Assembly: GCA_015499995.1 (NCBI GenBank)
Contig: JADNRV010000235.1
Span: 1-64,000, forward strand
DNA length: 64,000 nt
Direction of reading: 5' to 3'
Source of the DNA: Flammula alnicola
Taxonomy: Eukaryota > Basidiomycota > Agaricomycetes > Agaricales > Strophariaceae
Position numbers and translations under genes: made by a program
The notes under the pieces: generated by a model
Seen by the model: the letters and a program-made list of their open reading frames with translations, nothing else
Databases searched by the model: none
What the model was told of the DNA's origin: nothing
Shown here: one piece after another, positions 33,391 through 46,075 of the stretch
How positions within the stretch are numbered: the stretch's first letter is position 1
Layout of the letters: each line of letters starts with the position of its first letter

Positions 33391-36300
33391 ATGTCTGTTA
33401 TGCTCACAAAATTCGAATCTAAAAGCAACCGCGTAAAGGGTATGTCACTCTCAAGTCCTTTTGACCGTTTAGAGTGTTCATTATCAAGTTCAAGGCCTTG
33501 CATTTCATCCAACCCAACCCCTTCTTGCGGCGGCACTTCACAATGGCAGCGTACAGTTGTGGAACTATCGTATGGGTGTATTGGTTGACAGATTCGAGGA
33601 ACATGAAGGTGCGTTGCTCACAGTTTGGCACATGCATCTGAGGCCTTATGCATTTATCAGGACCTGTGAGAGCTGTTGCGATCCATCCCAGTCGAGCCTT
33701 ATTGGCCACCGGAGGAGATGATTATAAAATCAAGGTCTGGGGTGAGCGGAATTTTATTGCTATACCCCCTTGATCTGACGAGCGACATAGACATTCGACC
33801 TCAGAACCGTCGCTGCCTCTTTACGTTACACGGGCATCTGGATTATGTGCGGACTGTTCAATTTCACCATGAGATGCCCTGGATCGTAAGTGTCAACAAC
33901 GCGAAACGCTCATCCAAAATCTGACATACTTATCAGCTTTCATGTTCGGACGATCAAACCATTCGCATTTGGAACAGTACATCGCGTCAATGCATCGCTG
34001 TCCTCACAGGTCACTCCCACTACGTGATGTCTGCCCAGTTCCATCCGAAAGAAGATCTCATCGTCTCAGCTTCTATGGATCAAACTGTTCGCGTATGGGA
34101 TATTTCGGGGCTGCGCAAAGGCTCGCCAAATTCGGGAGGCCCAGGGGGCTCAAGCGGCGGCGGACCAGGAAACTACGAGACATTTGACACCTTCTCCACC
34201 GTCAAGCACGTCCTGGAGGGACACGATCGCGGAGTCAACTTCGCCACATTCCACCCCACTCTCCCGCTTATTCTCTCGGCCGGAGATGACCGTGTCATTA
34301 AGATCTGGCGAATGAGCGAAACCAAAGCGTGGGAGGTCGATTCATGCCGTGGTCACTTCAACAATGTCTCCAGCGCCCTCTTCCACCCTAAACATGAGCT
34401 AATCGTGTCTTGTGGTGAAGACAAAACTGTTAGGGTGTGGGACTTGGCCAAGCGAACCGCTATCCAGACATTCAGGAGAGAGCAGGACCGATTCTGGGTG
34501 CTCGCCGCTCACCCGAACCTCAATCTTTTTGCTGCTGGACACGATAGTGGTTTGATTGTTTTCAAGCTCGAGCGTGAACGACCCGCCTTCTCCGTTTTCC
34601 AGGACACGCTCTACTATGTTCGCGACAAATATGTCCGCTCATATGATTTCAACACTGGCGCCGATATTGGCTTGCTCAGCGTTCGCAAATTCGGAAGCCC
34701 CTATGTTCCGCCTCGAACACTCAGCTTTAACCCTGCTGAGAGGGCCGTCATCCTAACCATCAACTCCGACAATGGCTTGTATGAATTGACCAACCTTCCT
34801 CAACAAGCTCAAGGTGAATTGAAGGATTCGAGCGTAGATGGAAAAAAAGGAGCAGGACAGAGTGCGATCTTTGTGGCGAGGAACAGGTTTGCTGTTCTTA
34901 ACAAGGCAACCCAGGTTGGTCCGATTGCCTGGTATGCCGTTCAAGACGAAGAAAACTGATTATTATGCCTGCTCAGCTCATTGAAGTTCGCGACTTATCG
35001 AATTCCGTCGTGAAATCGATCAAGCCCCCGGTCCAGACCAACGAGATTTTCTATGGTGGAACTGCCTGCCTCATCCTCAGCTCTCCTACTGCCGTGGTCT
35101 TGTACGACATTCAGCAACAAAAGACCGTCGCCGAGATCAACAGTCCTCCTGTGAAGTATGTTGTTTGGAGCAATGATTCTTCGTTGGTTGCCTTGATGAG
35201 CAAGCACAGTGAGTCTTTTTTTGAGGTTGTTTTTGGTGACGGAGAATATGTCAATGAATGCTTCTCTTCGCAGCTATTACAATCGCCAACAAGAATTTCT
35301 CTCAACATAGCTTGATCCATGAGACCATTCGCATCAAATCAGGAGCTTGGGACGATGCTGGTGTATTCATCTACTCCACATTAAACCATGTCAAGTATTG
35401 TCTGGCTCAAGGGTGAGTTTTTCTAGAAATCAATTTATAGCCAACATTAAAATGTATTTTAACAGTGACCACGGTGTGATCTGCACGCTGGACAATCCCG
35501 TCTACTTGACGCGCGTTAAAGGCAAAACTGTTCACTGTCTCGATCGCTCTGCCCGCCCTCGTACCATCACATTTGACCCGACAGAGTATAGATTTAAATT
35601 GGCTCTCCTCAAGAATAACTACGAAGAGATGCTCTACATTATCAAGACCTCAACGCTGCTCGGTCAAAGTATCATCGCATATCTACAGCAGAAAGGTTTC
35701 CCTGAGGTGAGAGTGCGTTATATGCGCAATTCCGTCTCATTGTTGAATTATTTTCATAGATCGCCTTGCACTTCGTCCAAGATACCAACACCAGGTTCGA
35801 GCTTGCAATTGAATGCGGAAATCTCGATGTCGCGATGGAGACTGCAAAGACGATCAACCGTCCAGAGTGCTGGGAAAGGCTTGCGCAGCAGGCGTTGAAG
35901 CAGGGCAACCACAAGGTCTGTCAATGACGTCCTTACCCTAATTATGTTTAATTTACACCAGAGTCAAGATCGTCGAAAAAGCATACCAACAAACCAAGAA
36001 CTTCGACAAACTCTCCTTCTTGTACCTTGCTACAGGCAGTACAGATAAGCTGTCGAAGATGCAGAAGATTGCCGATGCACGCGGTGACCCCATGTCGCGT
36101 TTCCATAATGCGTTGTATGCTGGAGATGTCGAGGGAAGAATATCTGTGTTGAGAGATGTTGGACTGCGTGAGTGCTTCTGTCGTCGTCTAAACGCTTGAT
36201 TTAAACAATGGTATCATCAGATCCTTTGGCGTATCTAACTGCCAAGACCAACGGCCTTGACGATCTTGCTGCAGAAATTCTGGAAGCAGCTGGCTTGACG

Positions 36301-37757
36301 GAGGCAGATGTTGACGATATTCCATCCTTCGGAACTTCGACGTTGAAACCTCCACCGATCATCACGCCTACCACCGACCTCTTGTGGCCCTCTTTGTCGA
36401 CCGGCGAGAGCTTCTTCGATCGTGCTTTGGTCAATGGCCAACTGGAAGGCGGAGTTGAGCCTGCCTATGTCAATGGTGATGCTGCTGCTGCTGCCGGGCA
36501 TTCGGCGTTGGACGCTTGGGCGAAGGAGGAAGAAGCTCAAGAAGATATCAATCCTGAAGAAGGTGGCTGGGAGCTTGATGCTGACGGTGGAGAGTTCCAG
36601 GATGCAGTTGAGGGTGAGGAAGTTGTGGTCGATGTCGAGGAGGAGCTTGGTGCAGGAGCTACACCCGGACCCAGCGAAACGGATCTTTGGGTCAGGAACT
36701 CTCCATTGGCGGTTGATCATGTTGCTGCAGGCTCGTTTGAGACGTCCATGCAGGTAAGTTCTCCTCTTTTTACTAGACAAGGTTGTATCTTATTAATGGC
36801 ACGCTTGTTAAGCTTCTTAACCGTCAATTCGGTGTCATCAATTTCGCTCTCCTCAAGCCCTTGTTCTTGTCAATATACCGCTCATCACATACATACCTCT
36901 CTCCCTATGCCTCACTGCCACCTTTGAAGCTCCATGTCCGACGTAACCCAAGCGAGACAGCGCCCAGTCGCGTGCTGCCAGTTGCTGCTCGTTCTCTCCA
37001 ATCAATTCGCTCGGAACTTGCAGAAGGATACCGCTTTGTTTCTGGGAATAAGCTGACAGAAGCCCAGAGTACTTTCCGCTCTGTCCTACAGGCTCTTTTG
37101 TTGGTCGTTCTCTCTTCAGACGAGGAAGCCAAGCAAGTCCGTGTTTATCTTTGCCCCAACATATATTCCTTTGCTGACTCACTTGTAGTGGCGAGAAACT
37201 GTGACGGCTGCCCGTGAATATTTGCTCGGAGTGTCTATCGAGCTTGAGCGGAGAAGGGTTGTCGAAGCGGAGCCTGATAACCTTACACGACAGCTTGAGC
37301 TGGCCGCCTACTTCACACAATGTCAGCTTCAGCCTCCTCACATGCAGATTGCACTGCGAAGCGCGATTACTGCCTTTGCCAGAGCCAACAACCAAGCGCA
37401 CGCTGCTAGATTCGCGAAGCGTCTCCTTGAATTGAAGCCTGACCCTAAAATTGTCGGCCAGGTATCTAAACTTCTTCCTTTTTTCCCGCCTTCTTTTATT
37501 GACGCCGTCTTCAGGCCCGGCAACGCATCGCTGCTGGCGATCGAAACCCTCGTAACGCGGTGGAAATCTCCTACGACGAATTCAGCCCCTTCGAAATCTG
37601 CGCGGCTACGTATACGCCCATATACAAGGGTTCGCCATCCGTCCACTGCCCATATACCGACGCAGCTTTCCTGCCTCAATTCAGGGGAACCCTGGACCCC
37701 CTCACCCAGCTGACAGAAATCGGTGCTGCTGCGTCTGGTTTACCAGCTTCGTGGTGA
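33391..37757 (+). CDS. COP1: coatomer subunit alpha
   Basis: Alpha-COP of the COPI coat, which drives Golgi-to-ER retrograde transport and binds dilysine cargo. Start at 33391 ([17 protein letters not shown]), about 1,200 residues in a dozen or more exons. N-terminal WD40 propeller repeats include [86 protein letters not shown] and [16 protein letters not shown]. Then [23 protein letters not shown], the second propeller, the alpha-solenoid ([38 protein letters not shown]), the acidic linker ([12 protein letters not shown]) and the C-terminal domain binding epsilon-COP, ending [17 protein letters not shown]. Order, length and motifs match the family; the copy appears intact. Confidence 0.94.
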
Positions 37758-37861
37758 GGTGGACGTCATTTCATAGTTTAGAGCTTTCGATGAGGAGGAT
37801 TTGTTTGTGTACCAAAAAAATCGATTTATTTTCTCTGCTTCCTAATCAAGATTTGTTGTCC

Positions 37862-37869
37862 TTTGAGAC
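37862..37869 (+). repeat. 8-bp target duplication of outer hAT element, left
   Basis: TTTGAGAC, repeated exactly at 40358-40365. Confidence 0.87.
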
Positions 37870-40357
37870 TAGTGTTGTCGCCGAGGCGAGGCGAGGCGAG
37901 GCGAGGTGGACAACTCGAATCAACTCGAAATTTCGAGTTATGTCGAGTTGTGCCTCGAGCCAACTCGCGAGGTCGGTAATTGCCGTGATCTCGTTTCCAT
38001 CCAATAAGATGGCAGAGATAACCGAGTTTTGATCTCACTGCAGGTAGTGATGTTGGCTCAACCTCGCCATCTCGCCACACCAGGCCTCGCCACCTGGCGA
38101 TCGCCGGGTGGCGATCAAGAATTTCAAAAATGGGGTGGCGAGAGGTGGCGAGAGGTCCTGGTATAGACAGGGTTTAGCAGTCAATTTCTTACCAATTAAA
38201 CTAAAGACCTCCACCACTAGCACTTTTCTGGCCATCTCGCACTCCAAACCGATGTTATACATGATTTTATCTTGATTTTATCCGCTTCGGCTGCTCTGGC
38301 GAAGGCCTTTTTTGATCCCAGTTTGATGCCATCACTCGGCATGGTCCTCGTCAAGGTGGATTCCCCACGATCATGCCCTTGTCGCGCCCTTGAATCATTT
38401 TAAAAGATAACTTCACAGTACAATACACAGGCAATGGTCTGCGCGGAAATTTCCCGCGGGCGACGGTGCAAGCAGACTGAGGGCCAGCCTAAAGGTGACC
38501 AACAGTTTGATCTGGAAGCAACTCACGTTTTTAAATCTCAGTCGGCTGACGAGCACTGAGCGTAGGCTGCCTGCAATCTCGGCTAACGGCCTGTAGGCAG
38601 CTTGAAGGTCGATTAGTACGCACTATACCGCATTTGGTAAATTCTCCGAAACTACAATCCTGGTCTATTCACGAAAATGAGCATAAAAGAGCAATATTTA
38701 TTGCACCTGTAGGGTGTATGTACCACGAGAACAGGAGGAAAATAGCAACAGGGACATAATGTAACATAAATAATGGTAAGACTAGCAACTTCCAGCGAAG
38801 ATAAACCAAACCGGTTCCTTCGAAGGCGGTGCCGTGACGTGGCGACGTGGCACCGCTCACGAATGACCTCTCGCCATTGCTTGAATGCATTTCTATAGAA
38901 GGATGAGATGGGATATGGGACCTCTATGTATCGTAAACAGGAGTAATGAAAGAACTTACACTGGGGTGGATGTCTTCGATGACCATAATTGAAGGTCGTC
39001 CGAGTCTGATTGGGGCCAAAAGTGATGCCGTTGGAGGTCAGAAGAGAGGGCTGAAGGCTACTCAAGTGGGGAGGAAGGAGGGAAGGACTGGCAGTGGAAA
39101 GCGAGGGGAGGAGGCAGTCCGAGGTGAAGGGCTTGTGCGTTGGTTGAAGTTCAACATGGGGGGAAGAGGACAAGCATTGCTGGCAGTCACAGCGTGATGT
39201 GAAGGCGGAAATTCTCTAAGTCCACAAGCGACGCGCTGCCCGGAGCTAGCCGTGCATGGGAACGGCAGTCTGTAGGCAGAGTACAAGCAGATATACAAGA
39301 TACCCATAAGCACAGTACGTAGGTGATGTGCTGGCAGTGCTTGCTAGCAACCAGTGGTTTAAATACGCGAGAAGCTTGTAGGTCAATTTACGCTCTGCTT
39401 GGAGGCTAGCTTACAGGTCACCTACAAGTTGCACGGCCTACGGGTGACCTGCGCGTGAACCATTGGCTGTGTACCAATAACTAACCTCAGATTGTCAAAT
39501 TTCCGCGTTTTGACTCTCGCCACTCGCCAGCACTCGCCACTTTCCCACGCCATATGACTCGCCGTGACGGCGATTGGCGAAAGGTTTTAGAGGTTCGGCC
39601 ATCGCCACTAACTGCAGGCGACCGTAGATTAGGATGCTACTGTAGGCTACTGTGAATTAAAGCAATGTAGACTAGATAAATGCAACGACAGAGAGAGCAG
39701 ATTAGCAGGTTAGGATTCTGAATGCATATTCTGAATCAATTAATTGCGTTATTCAAAATTTCCAGGGGCCATAAGCTCGTCAGCAAATTCCATGAGTCGA
39801 CTCAGTCAACGGTCGATCGTGTTTGCAATTCAATTAAGTTAGATCTTTGACAAATGAAAATTTCTGGGATTGGTACGTACTCCGAGAACTTGAGGACTTG
39901 AAGAACCTCAAGACTTGATGAGGGAACAATACCCGCCACCTCGTACCTAGCCAATTCGCACTTGACAATGGCTTTATCTTCTGCAAGTTCTTGACTCTTT
40001 CTGGCAGGTAGCTGTGCAGCAGTTTCTTGACAAAGCGATGTTTGTGGGATGGTTCGTGACGGTGAATACGTCGTAGTTTTAAAATATCAAGAAATGTATT
40101 CAATAACATAATGTACATTAGCGGGTACGAATCGTGTGCAACAAGTGGAAGGCGCAATGGCTTGAACGCAACGAGACCGTCGAGACGCACTCAGGTCCGG
40201 TGCGCGGCCGCATCACGTGAGAGCTCTGATGCCACCTCGTGTCAACTCGTCGAGGTACCTCGAGGCAACTCGTTGCCAACGAGTTGATACGAGTTGCCCT
40301 GATTTCGAGGCGAGTCGAGTTCCAACTCGAGGTCAACTCGCCTCGACGACAACACTA
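37870..40357. mobile_element. outer hAT-type non-autonomous element, split by a second element
   Basis: 2488 bp between TIRs that begin TAGTGTTGTCG (37870-37890 against 40337-40357, one mismatch in 21) and the 8-bp duplication TTTGAGAC. Without the nested insert and its duplication it is about 914 bp. Subterminal parts are full of CAACTCG/CGAGTTG motifs, and the left TIR runs into a CGAGG microsatellite (about 37882-37906). No transposase frame. Located 112 bp past the COP1 stop codon, possibly inside its 3' UTR. Confidence 0.88.
38045..39610. mobile_element. inner hAT-type element nested in the outer one
   Basis: 1566 bp flanked by the exact 8-bp duplication ACTGCAGG (38037-38044 and 39611-39618). 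Imperfect TIRs begin TAGTGATGTTGGC on the left and, on the complementary strand, TAGTGGCGATGGC on the right (15 of 20 match). Subterminal regions are rich in CTCGCCA/TGGCGAG motifs at both ends. Frames inside (38652-39173 on the minus strand, for example) show no transposase motif, so it appears non-autonomous. Confidence 0.82.
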
Positions 40358-40365
40358 TTTGAGAC
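40358..40365 (+). repeat. 8-bp target duplication of outer hAT element, right
   Basis: TTTGAGAC, exact copy of 37862-37869. Confidence 0.87.
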
Positions 40366-40646
40366 TCTACTACTTACCTTGCGTTTGTGGAAGAAAAACT
40401 CAGGCGTAGATCATGGTCATGTCACATGTGATGCTTGCCGTAATTGGTCCGTATGAGTCGCGGCCCGAGACAGTAGACTCGAACTTGAACAAAACCATTT
40501 GCAGCCATTTGCTCCTCCACATTGATCTTGTTGTTTTTATCTTTCTGTATAAATTTCTTATATCTTCGGTCTGCAGAACGACTTCTAAAAGCTTCATCTC
40601 TCTCGGTTAATGGTCATTCTGAGTGCCTAGACTTGGAAATTGACTT

Positions 40647-42491
40647 ATGGGAGTGAACGGATTCACACCCTTCCTTCAGAAGATTTGGTAAAGACTTCAT
40701 TGTTTTACTTTGCCTTACTCTGACATATTTATTTAGCCCAGCTGTTCTGAAGAAGCTTCCCAACCGACTTGAAGCACTTCAAGGGAAAAGGATTGTGATG
40801 TAAGCGTTCGTCGTATTTCTTGAAGCGCGTCGGGCTCTGACTGCAAATATCCTCAGCGATGGAACCCTCATAACTCAAAGATTCCACTATATGTCACAGG
40901 AGCACCCACATAGACATGTTCTTGGTTGGTACAGACTTGCTCAAGAGTTGAACAGGAGCGATGTCTCTGCGATCTGCGTGTTTGACGGCAAAGAGCGTGC
41001 CCCGGCAAAGGCCAACGAGGCGAGTCTGGAAATCCTTGCCATTGTATCTTGTGTATAACCCACTGTAGACTAAACGAAGACGCGAAATACACCAATTATC
41101 GGTCGCTAGAGGGTCAATCGAAGACGACCGTTTTGAACGACTCCACGACCTGAAAGCCAGCATGGACCATTTGCAAACTCTCGACCTCACAAAAAGACAG
41201 GAAGTCGTGAAAATTCTCAAGGATTCTAAATTCGGAGTAGATGATGGCTCATCTACCCTCCTGCAAGAGCAAGAACTCGTTGTGAGTGAAGAGGCCGAAA
41301 AGGCGGTAGCCGCTGAACTGCCATCGGCACTCCCACCTACGGAAATCCCCACCACACCGCCTCTCGTAAATCCGTCTAATTAATCTCTCCTACAAGTTTG
41401 ATATTAATTACTATCGTCCCAAAGGAAATACCAACAAGTCTGCTAGTGACCCCGGATTACCTCGCCACTCTCCTCAAATCTCTAAACCTCAGCTACAAAG
41501 TTACCATCGCGAAGCTTGTCTCGCTTTCCACAGAAACTGCCGCAAAACCCCCAGAGGCAGTTGTAAGGATACCACCTGAGGAAGAACGTGCAGAAAAAAT
41601 CATGACCAAGGACCAGTACCAACTCACGGTCCAGGAGGGCAAAATCTGGAACGAACTTGCTGCCTCGTTGGAAACACCTACCCTTGAATTGCCTGCAGTC
41701 ACTGCGGAAGAAGTTGACGCTTTATTGGGGAAAAGTTATGACATGGCTACGTCCTTTCAACGACGCAACAATTCGCCAACTGCGCAGACCTATAGCGAGT
41801 CCAAAGAGATCCTGAGGGCTATGGGTATCCCATGCATCGAAGCTCTTGGTGCTGTAGAGGCCGAAGCCCTTGCTTCGTCCATGGTCTTGAAAGGATTTGC
41901 GGACTACGTCGCAAGCGAAGACACGGTGCGCATGTGTCGTCACTAAAAGTCGACTAACTCATCTTTCCTTTCTTCCTATAGGACGTTCTCGTGTATGAGG
42001 CTCCTATGATCAGGAACCTCACTGGTCACGAACCTCTTCTTGTGATATCCGGAGCAGACGTCCGAACTGAACTCGGCCTGGACCGTAAATCCTACGTGGA
42101 TTTTGCTTTGCTTCTCGGAACCGATTTCTCCCAACGAATAAAGAACATGGGGCCCGTTCGCGCTTATGACTTCATCAAGAAATATGGGTCCATCGAACAT
42201 ATCCTAGACGTCATCGAATCCCAGCCAAAATATGAACTCAAGCTCCCTCGGAAAGCCTATCTCGCTCAAGTCCAGATTGCCCGACTGGTCTTTGATACTT
42301 TGCCTCCATTACCGCCTTCGGAATTGATGCAACCCATCGAGACGAATATTAAGCAAGCCATGAAGGTGCTGCAACACTATGACTTGGGATATTTCCTATT
42401 GGAAGATCATCTTGAATTCTGGGATTACAGCGGCGCCTATGGTGCTGCTTTAGGCGGCAATGCTTTTGGAGACGACCCTCGCGATATATAA
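40647..42491 (+). CDS. Rad2/XPG-family nuclease, FEN1-like but divergent
   Basis: Structure-specific nuclease of the FEN1/XPG superfamily. Start at 40647 (MGVNGFTPFLQKI), about 510 residues. The N-region shows LQGKRIVIDGTLITQRFHY and VSAICVFDGKERAPAKANE, including the metal-binding aspartates. The next intron seems to be GC..AG (donor GCGAGT near 41020, acceptor CTGTAG near 41067), leading to TKRRREIHQL. A long central linker (DRFERLHDLKASMDHLQ to LETPTLELPAVTAEE) is much larger than in FEN1. The I-region is GIPCIEALGAVEAEALASS followed by ADYVASEDT/DVLVYEAP, retaining ExE and DxD, and the H3TH is LLLGTDFSQRIKNMGPVRA. No PCNA-binding box at the end (AFGDDPRDI). A fungal PIN-like nuclease; substrate unknown, possibly mitochondrial or repair-related. 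Confidence 0.83.
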
Positions 42492-44275
42492 GCATTCATT
42501 CATCGACCTTATTAGACCAACCTTCATAAAACCAACTGAAACGATTTGCAGGAACATCCTGCCTATCAGTCTCAGGTCCTGGCAAGGCGGTAGTACCATA
42601 CCAAGGGAGGCTCGCCCATTGACCTTGTTTGTATAACTCTGTCGTTGAACCAGATCATCTCATTTACTTATCTTCAGAATTACATATACCCTTGGTAGGA
42701 CATTTCAGAAGACCAGAAATCGCGATTGCTTAGTGCATACAAGTATTTTGCAGGACTCCGACTCTAATGTGATCTACTGTAATCGTGGTGGATTGGGGTG
42801 TTCAACGAATACTTCTCGAGACTACTAGAGCTGTATGTTACACAGCACATACGATTTTAAAGAGGGCAAGTTTGTTGAAGCATCAGGTGTCTACAGTTAT
42901 CACCGCCAGTGCGAGTCGCTACGAGGCTACAGAGCAGGCTGGGAAGCATCAACCGGCAAACCCTGACAAACCCCTTTAGTCACTCCTGCGGCAGGAGTGA
43001 CTAAAGGGGTTTGTCGGGCTGCGTGACAGCGTCGGCGCTTACTGCGTCGGTACAACGACGACTGCGGGACACAGCAATTGAAAGCAAAATGAAACCTGCC
43101 GACCTTCACTTGCGGCCCTCACCTGTGAGGCTCCTATTTAATGTAATTACAATGCCCTGCTCGGTCCTCGTTCGCGTAGTTATTGCGTACGCAGTCGTCT
43201 TTGGTCCTCGATGGCCGAGGAAAGTGAAGCCCGGCGGGCTGCCAGTGCCCAAGCATGGCACAAGCCTCAAGGCCGGCTGTCCGCTATTCGCTAAGGTTGC
43301 GGCCTGAGGTGCATGTCATGACATGCATGAAACACTGCCTCGGATAAAAGTGTTCCTCCGGAGAATGGATGCAGCATACTTCATCCAATCAAAATCTGCT
43401 CAGCAGGATCCGAGAACTTCATATGCCAATCCTACACCCTTCGACGCCACCGGACTCGGTGTATGGAGAGAAAAATGCAGAAACATCGCTCAACGTGCTA
43501 CAGGATGAATGACCGTTCCAGAATATAATTAATCGACCAGAATAGCTCTGCATTTTTTTTGCGAGGCCGGATGGGTGATCTCATTGACAGATTGTTCGAA
43601 CGCCGAAGGCGGGCCAATGCCAAAAACTTCAAAAATCTCTGTTGAGAGGTTTCCACCGAGCTTGTATGCTTGTACTCGAGTATGTATACATTAATTAATG
43701 CCGGAGTGCACAGCGGACTGGTTCTGTCGAATACAAATCGTATGATTAATGCATAGCTTCTTCGGGAAGGTTTATATAGCTTGGTGCTTACTGTAACGTA
43801 ACTACATATTTGTTGTTTGTACATATGGGTGCACTAGAAGTGCAGAAAACCAGGTCCAAACTGTCTTGAAGACAGCGAGAAATTCGTGAAGCACACAGTA
43901 GTAAATGTCGCGACTGCATGAAAGCACTTGAAATTTCGGTTGCTATTATACATGGTATGAACTTGTAAGGTTATATGTACAACTGGTTCCACTACTTACT
44001 CGTTATCGATACATCTACTCATCGTAATTATTGCTACAAGACCAGACTTCTAATTTAATGAGCACGCGCACTTCTCTAGAATTGAAAGGAGAGGTTCAAA
44101 TCACCAGGGTCACGGTTACGCAGAACCACGGACAGTCTGCGGTTCCTGGATCATTGGACGAGCAGTGCGCGGGGCATCCCGAGCTTCGGGTATCCGCCAT
44201 CACTAAAAGATCTGTGTGGTGGTTGCGTTGTGCGGGAAACCCGGCTCAGAGTAAGAAGTCTATAGGGCCGACAGT
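42492..44275. other. intergenic between convergent genes
   Basis: About 1.8 kb between the nuclease gene (+) and WT-B (-), so both 3' ends point in. The only clear structure is the 51-base palindrome at 42965-43015. Frames at 43011-43307 and 43323-43508 have no family signals. Confidence 0.45.
42965..43015. repeat. 51-base perfect palindromic hairpin
   Basis: A 25-base arm starting GACAAACCCCTTTAGTCACT is followed by a single G and its exact reverse complement. Such a nearly loop-free hairpin is rare by chance. Candidates are the fused termini of a tiny MITE, a fold-back junction left by repair, or an RNA hairpin. No target duplication was found around it. Confidence 0.85.
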
Positions 44276-46075
44276 CTAAACGACTGAGGCTTCGTCTTTC
44301 TCAGAGTTGAATCTGGGCTTCCAAACGGAGAACGATGGTTTGCGCAGCTGGGTGGGTGACGTGGCGAAATGGACGGAGAGGAGGACGCAAACGATGAGAA
44401 ATGTGAAGAAAGCGGCTTGAGGAAGGTATACGTGGGTCAAAAGAGTCGTAGCCCATTGTAAAAAGAAAGCGAGGAGCGCCCAGAGGAAGAGCGATCTGGG
44501 AAGGGCGAACGCGAACGCAACGCCTTGGAACTTGAGATAGCGAGAGCAAACGACATCGAGATATTCGTGGCCAGAGCTAGCGCCAGATTTGTCGAGCTCC
44601 TCATGGCGGTGGATGAGCAGTGCGGAAATCAAGAGGCTGAGACTAGCCAATGTGGCTGAAGTATATGCCAGCGCGGGTAAAACAGGAAGGAAAAAGCAAA
44701 AAATGTGGAGACTAGACTAGAAGATTAGAATTCTGTCATGGAGCAGATACCGAATGAATTGCTTACGCAAGTAGTCCTGCGGAGCCAATGATGGTTTTTT
44801 GCCAGCCTCCGATGCAATAACTCATGAAAGAGTCCCAATCGCTACCGTAGACAAACTGATCTACAAAAAGCTTGTCCAGCCGCTTGCAATACTTCTCAGA
44901 TATCCCGAGAGTCAAAAACGAGAAGACGGGCTTTGTCCATTGAATTTCTTCAATATCGTCGACGAGGATCGAGGTATCCCGTGAGAGACGGGATTGCTCC
45001 TGTCCATAGTGTGTTTCATATCTATTGTACACTAAGAAAAAGTCAGAATGATAGTGTCTCCATAAAACACCGCCTTAGCTTACTTATTAAGCCCCAAAGT
45101 CGGGCGACAATTGCCACCGTGTGGCCGTCATGAATACGATCTCGTGAAGCTGTGAGGAGATTAAGAAATTTTTCGGTTGCTGTGGCATCGTAAGGGAACG
45201 TCGATAAAGAGGACGTAAGATTATCTGACACCGAGATAGGGTCAGTTAGGACTAAGAATGGTAAGCGATTGGATAAGACTAACCGGCAAGTCCGTGAGAG
45301 AAAACGAGGATGAGGTCGTCAATGCACTTTTGGGGCAAACCGCCAATGTGCATGCAGAAATTTTCGATGTGAGACCAGTATTGGGTCTCCAACAGCAATT
45401 CTATAAGAAAAATCAGACTTTGTTACTCTGATTTGATTTCGAGTCAAACTTACTCAAATGTGAAGGAGAAACTACAGGAAGGAGTCCAAGCTCATCGGTC
45501 TCATCTCGACTGAGCCAGAATACGGTTTGAGTGGCACTATCGGCCAGATAGTAATTGCAATCTTCATCCTCCAATTGCAAGAACAGCTCCATGTCGTTTG
45601 TCAGGGCGAGGCCCTGTTCAGAAGCCTGCTTTTCGACTTCTGCTGCCCAATAGCAGATTTGCTCCGCAAACTCTGGGGCATATAGGTAACACTCTGTGAC
45701 AACGCGCAATCCCGCGTCCCTGTAAAAGTATAGCTTTCCTTCGGGGTGTACGGAAGCGGACCACTGCGGTGGCAGATACGTGGGTCTAAATGAAGCAGCG
45801 GGTTGAACACATGGACAGAGCGCGGACACCAGACATTTGCTCACGAGGCATCTCGAGAGGACGTGAACATTCCTGGCTCTACCATGGTGTTCGCCCGCTG
45901 AACTCTGGAGGAAATTGAGCATCCATTCATTGTAGACAGACTGAAAAACGTACTTGATCTGGACATCGTATCTCCCAGTGGATTGTGGCACGATTGGGCG
46001 AAGGGAACCCGATGGAACTGAAGATTTGGTAGATGATGCTATAACGATTTCGACTTGTTCTGAGTATGTGTCCAT
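44276..46075 (-). CDS. WT-B: diverged WW-like/multispan membrane protein
   Basis: Start at 46075 (MDTYSEQVEIVIASSTKSS), stop at 44276, roughly 440 residues. The first WW-like module is LPPQWSASVHPEGKLYFYR, then VTECYLYAPEFAEQICYW; the second is CNYYLADSATQTVFWLSRD. Following family landmarks: ELLLETQYWSHIENFCMH, KCIDDLILVFSHGLA, EQSRLSRDTSILVDDIEEI and FLTLGISEKYCKRLDKLF where D and E have HLRTLQ..WVD. Membrane spans: ASLSLLISALLIH, FAFALPRSLFLWALLAFFL and AAFFTFLIVCVLLSVHFA. The N-terminal disordered part is much shorter than in D and E. The start codon is 484 bp from that of AP1 on the other strand, so the two likely share a promoter. Function unknown. Confidence 0.74.

Noticed and set aside
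37877..37910. CGAGG microsatellite as a stand-alone feature
   Set aside because: It is part of the subterminal region of the outer hAT element.
43011..43508. Two plus-strand frames beside the palindrome
   Set aside because: No similarity, no codon bias; chance frames.
44085..44110. GGTTCAAATC resembling a tRNA B box
   Set aside because: No A box at proper distance and no cloverleaf could be folded.
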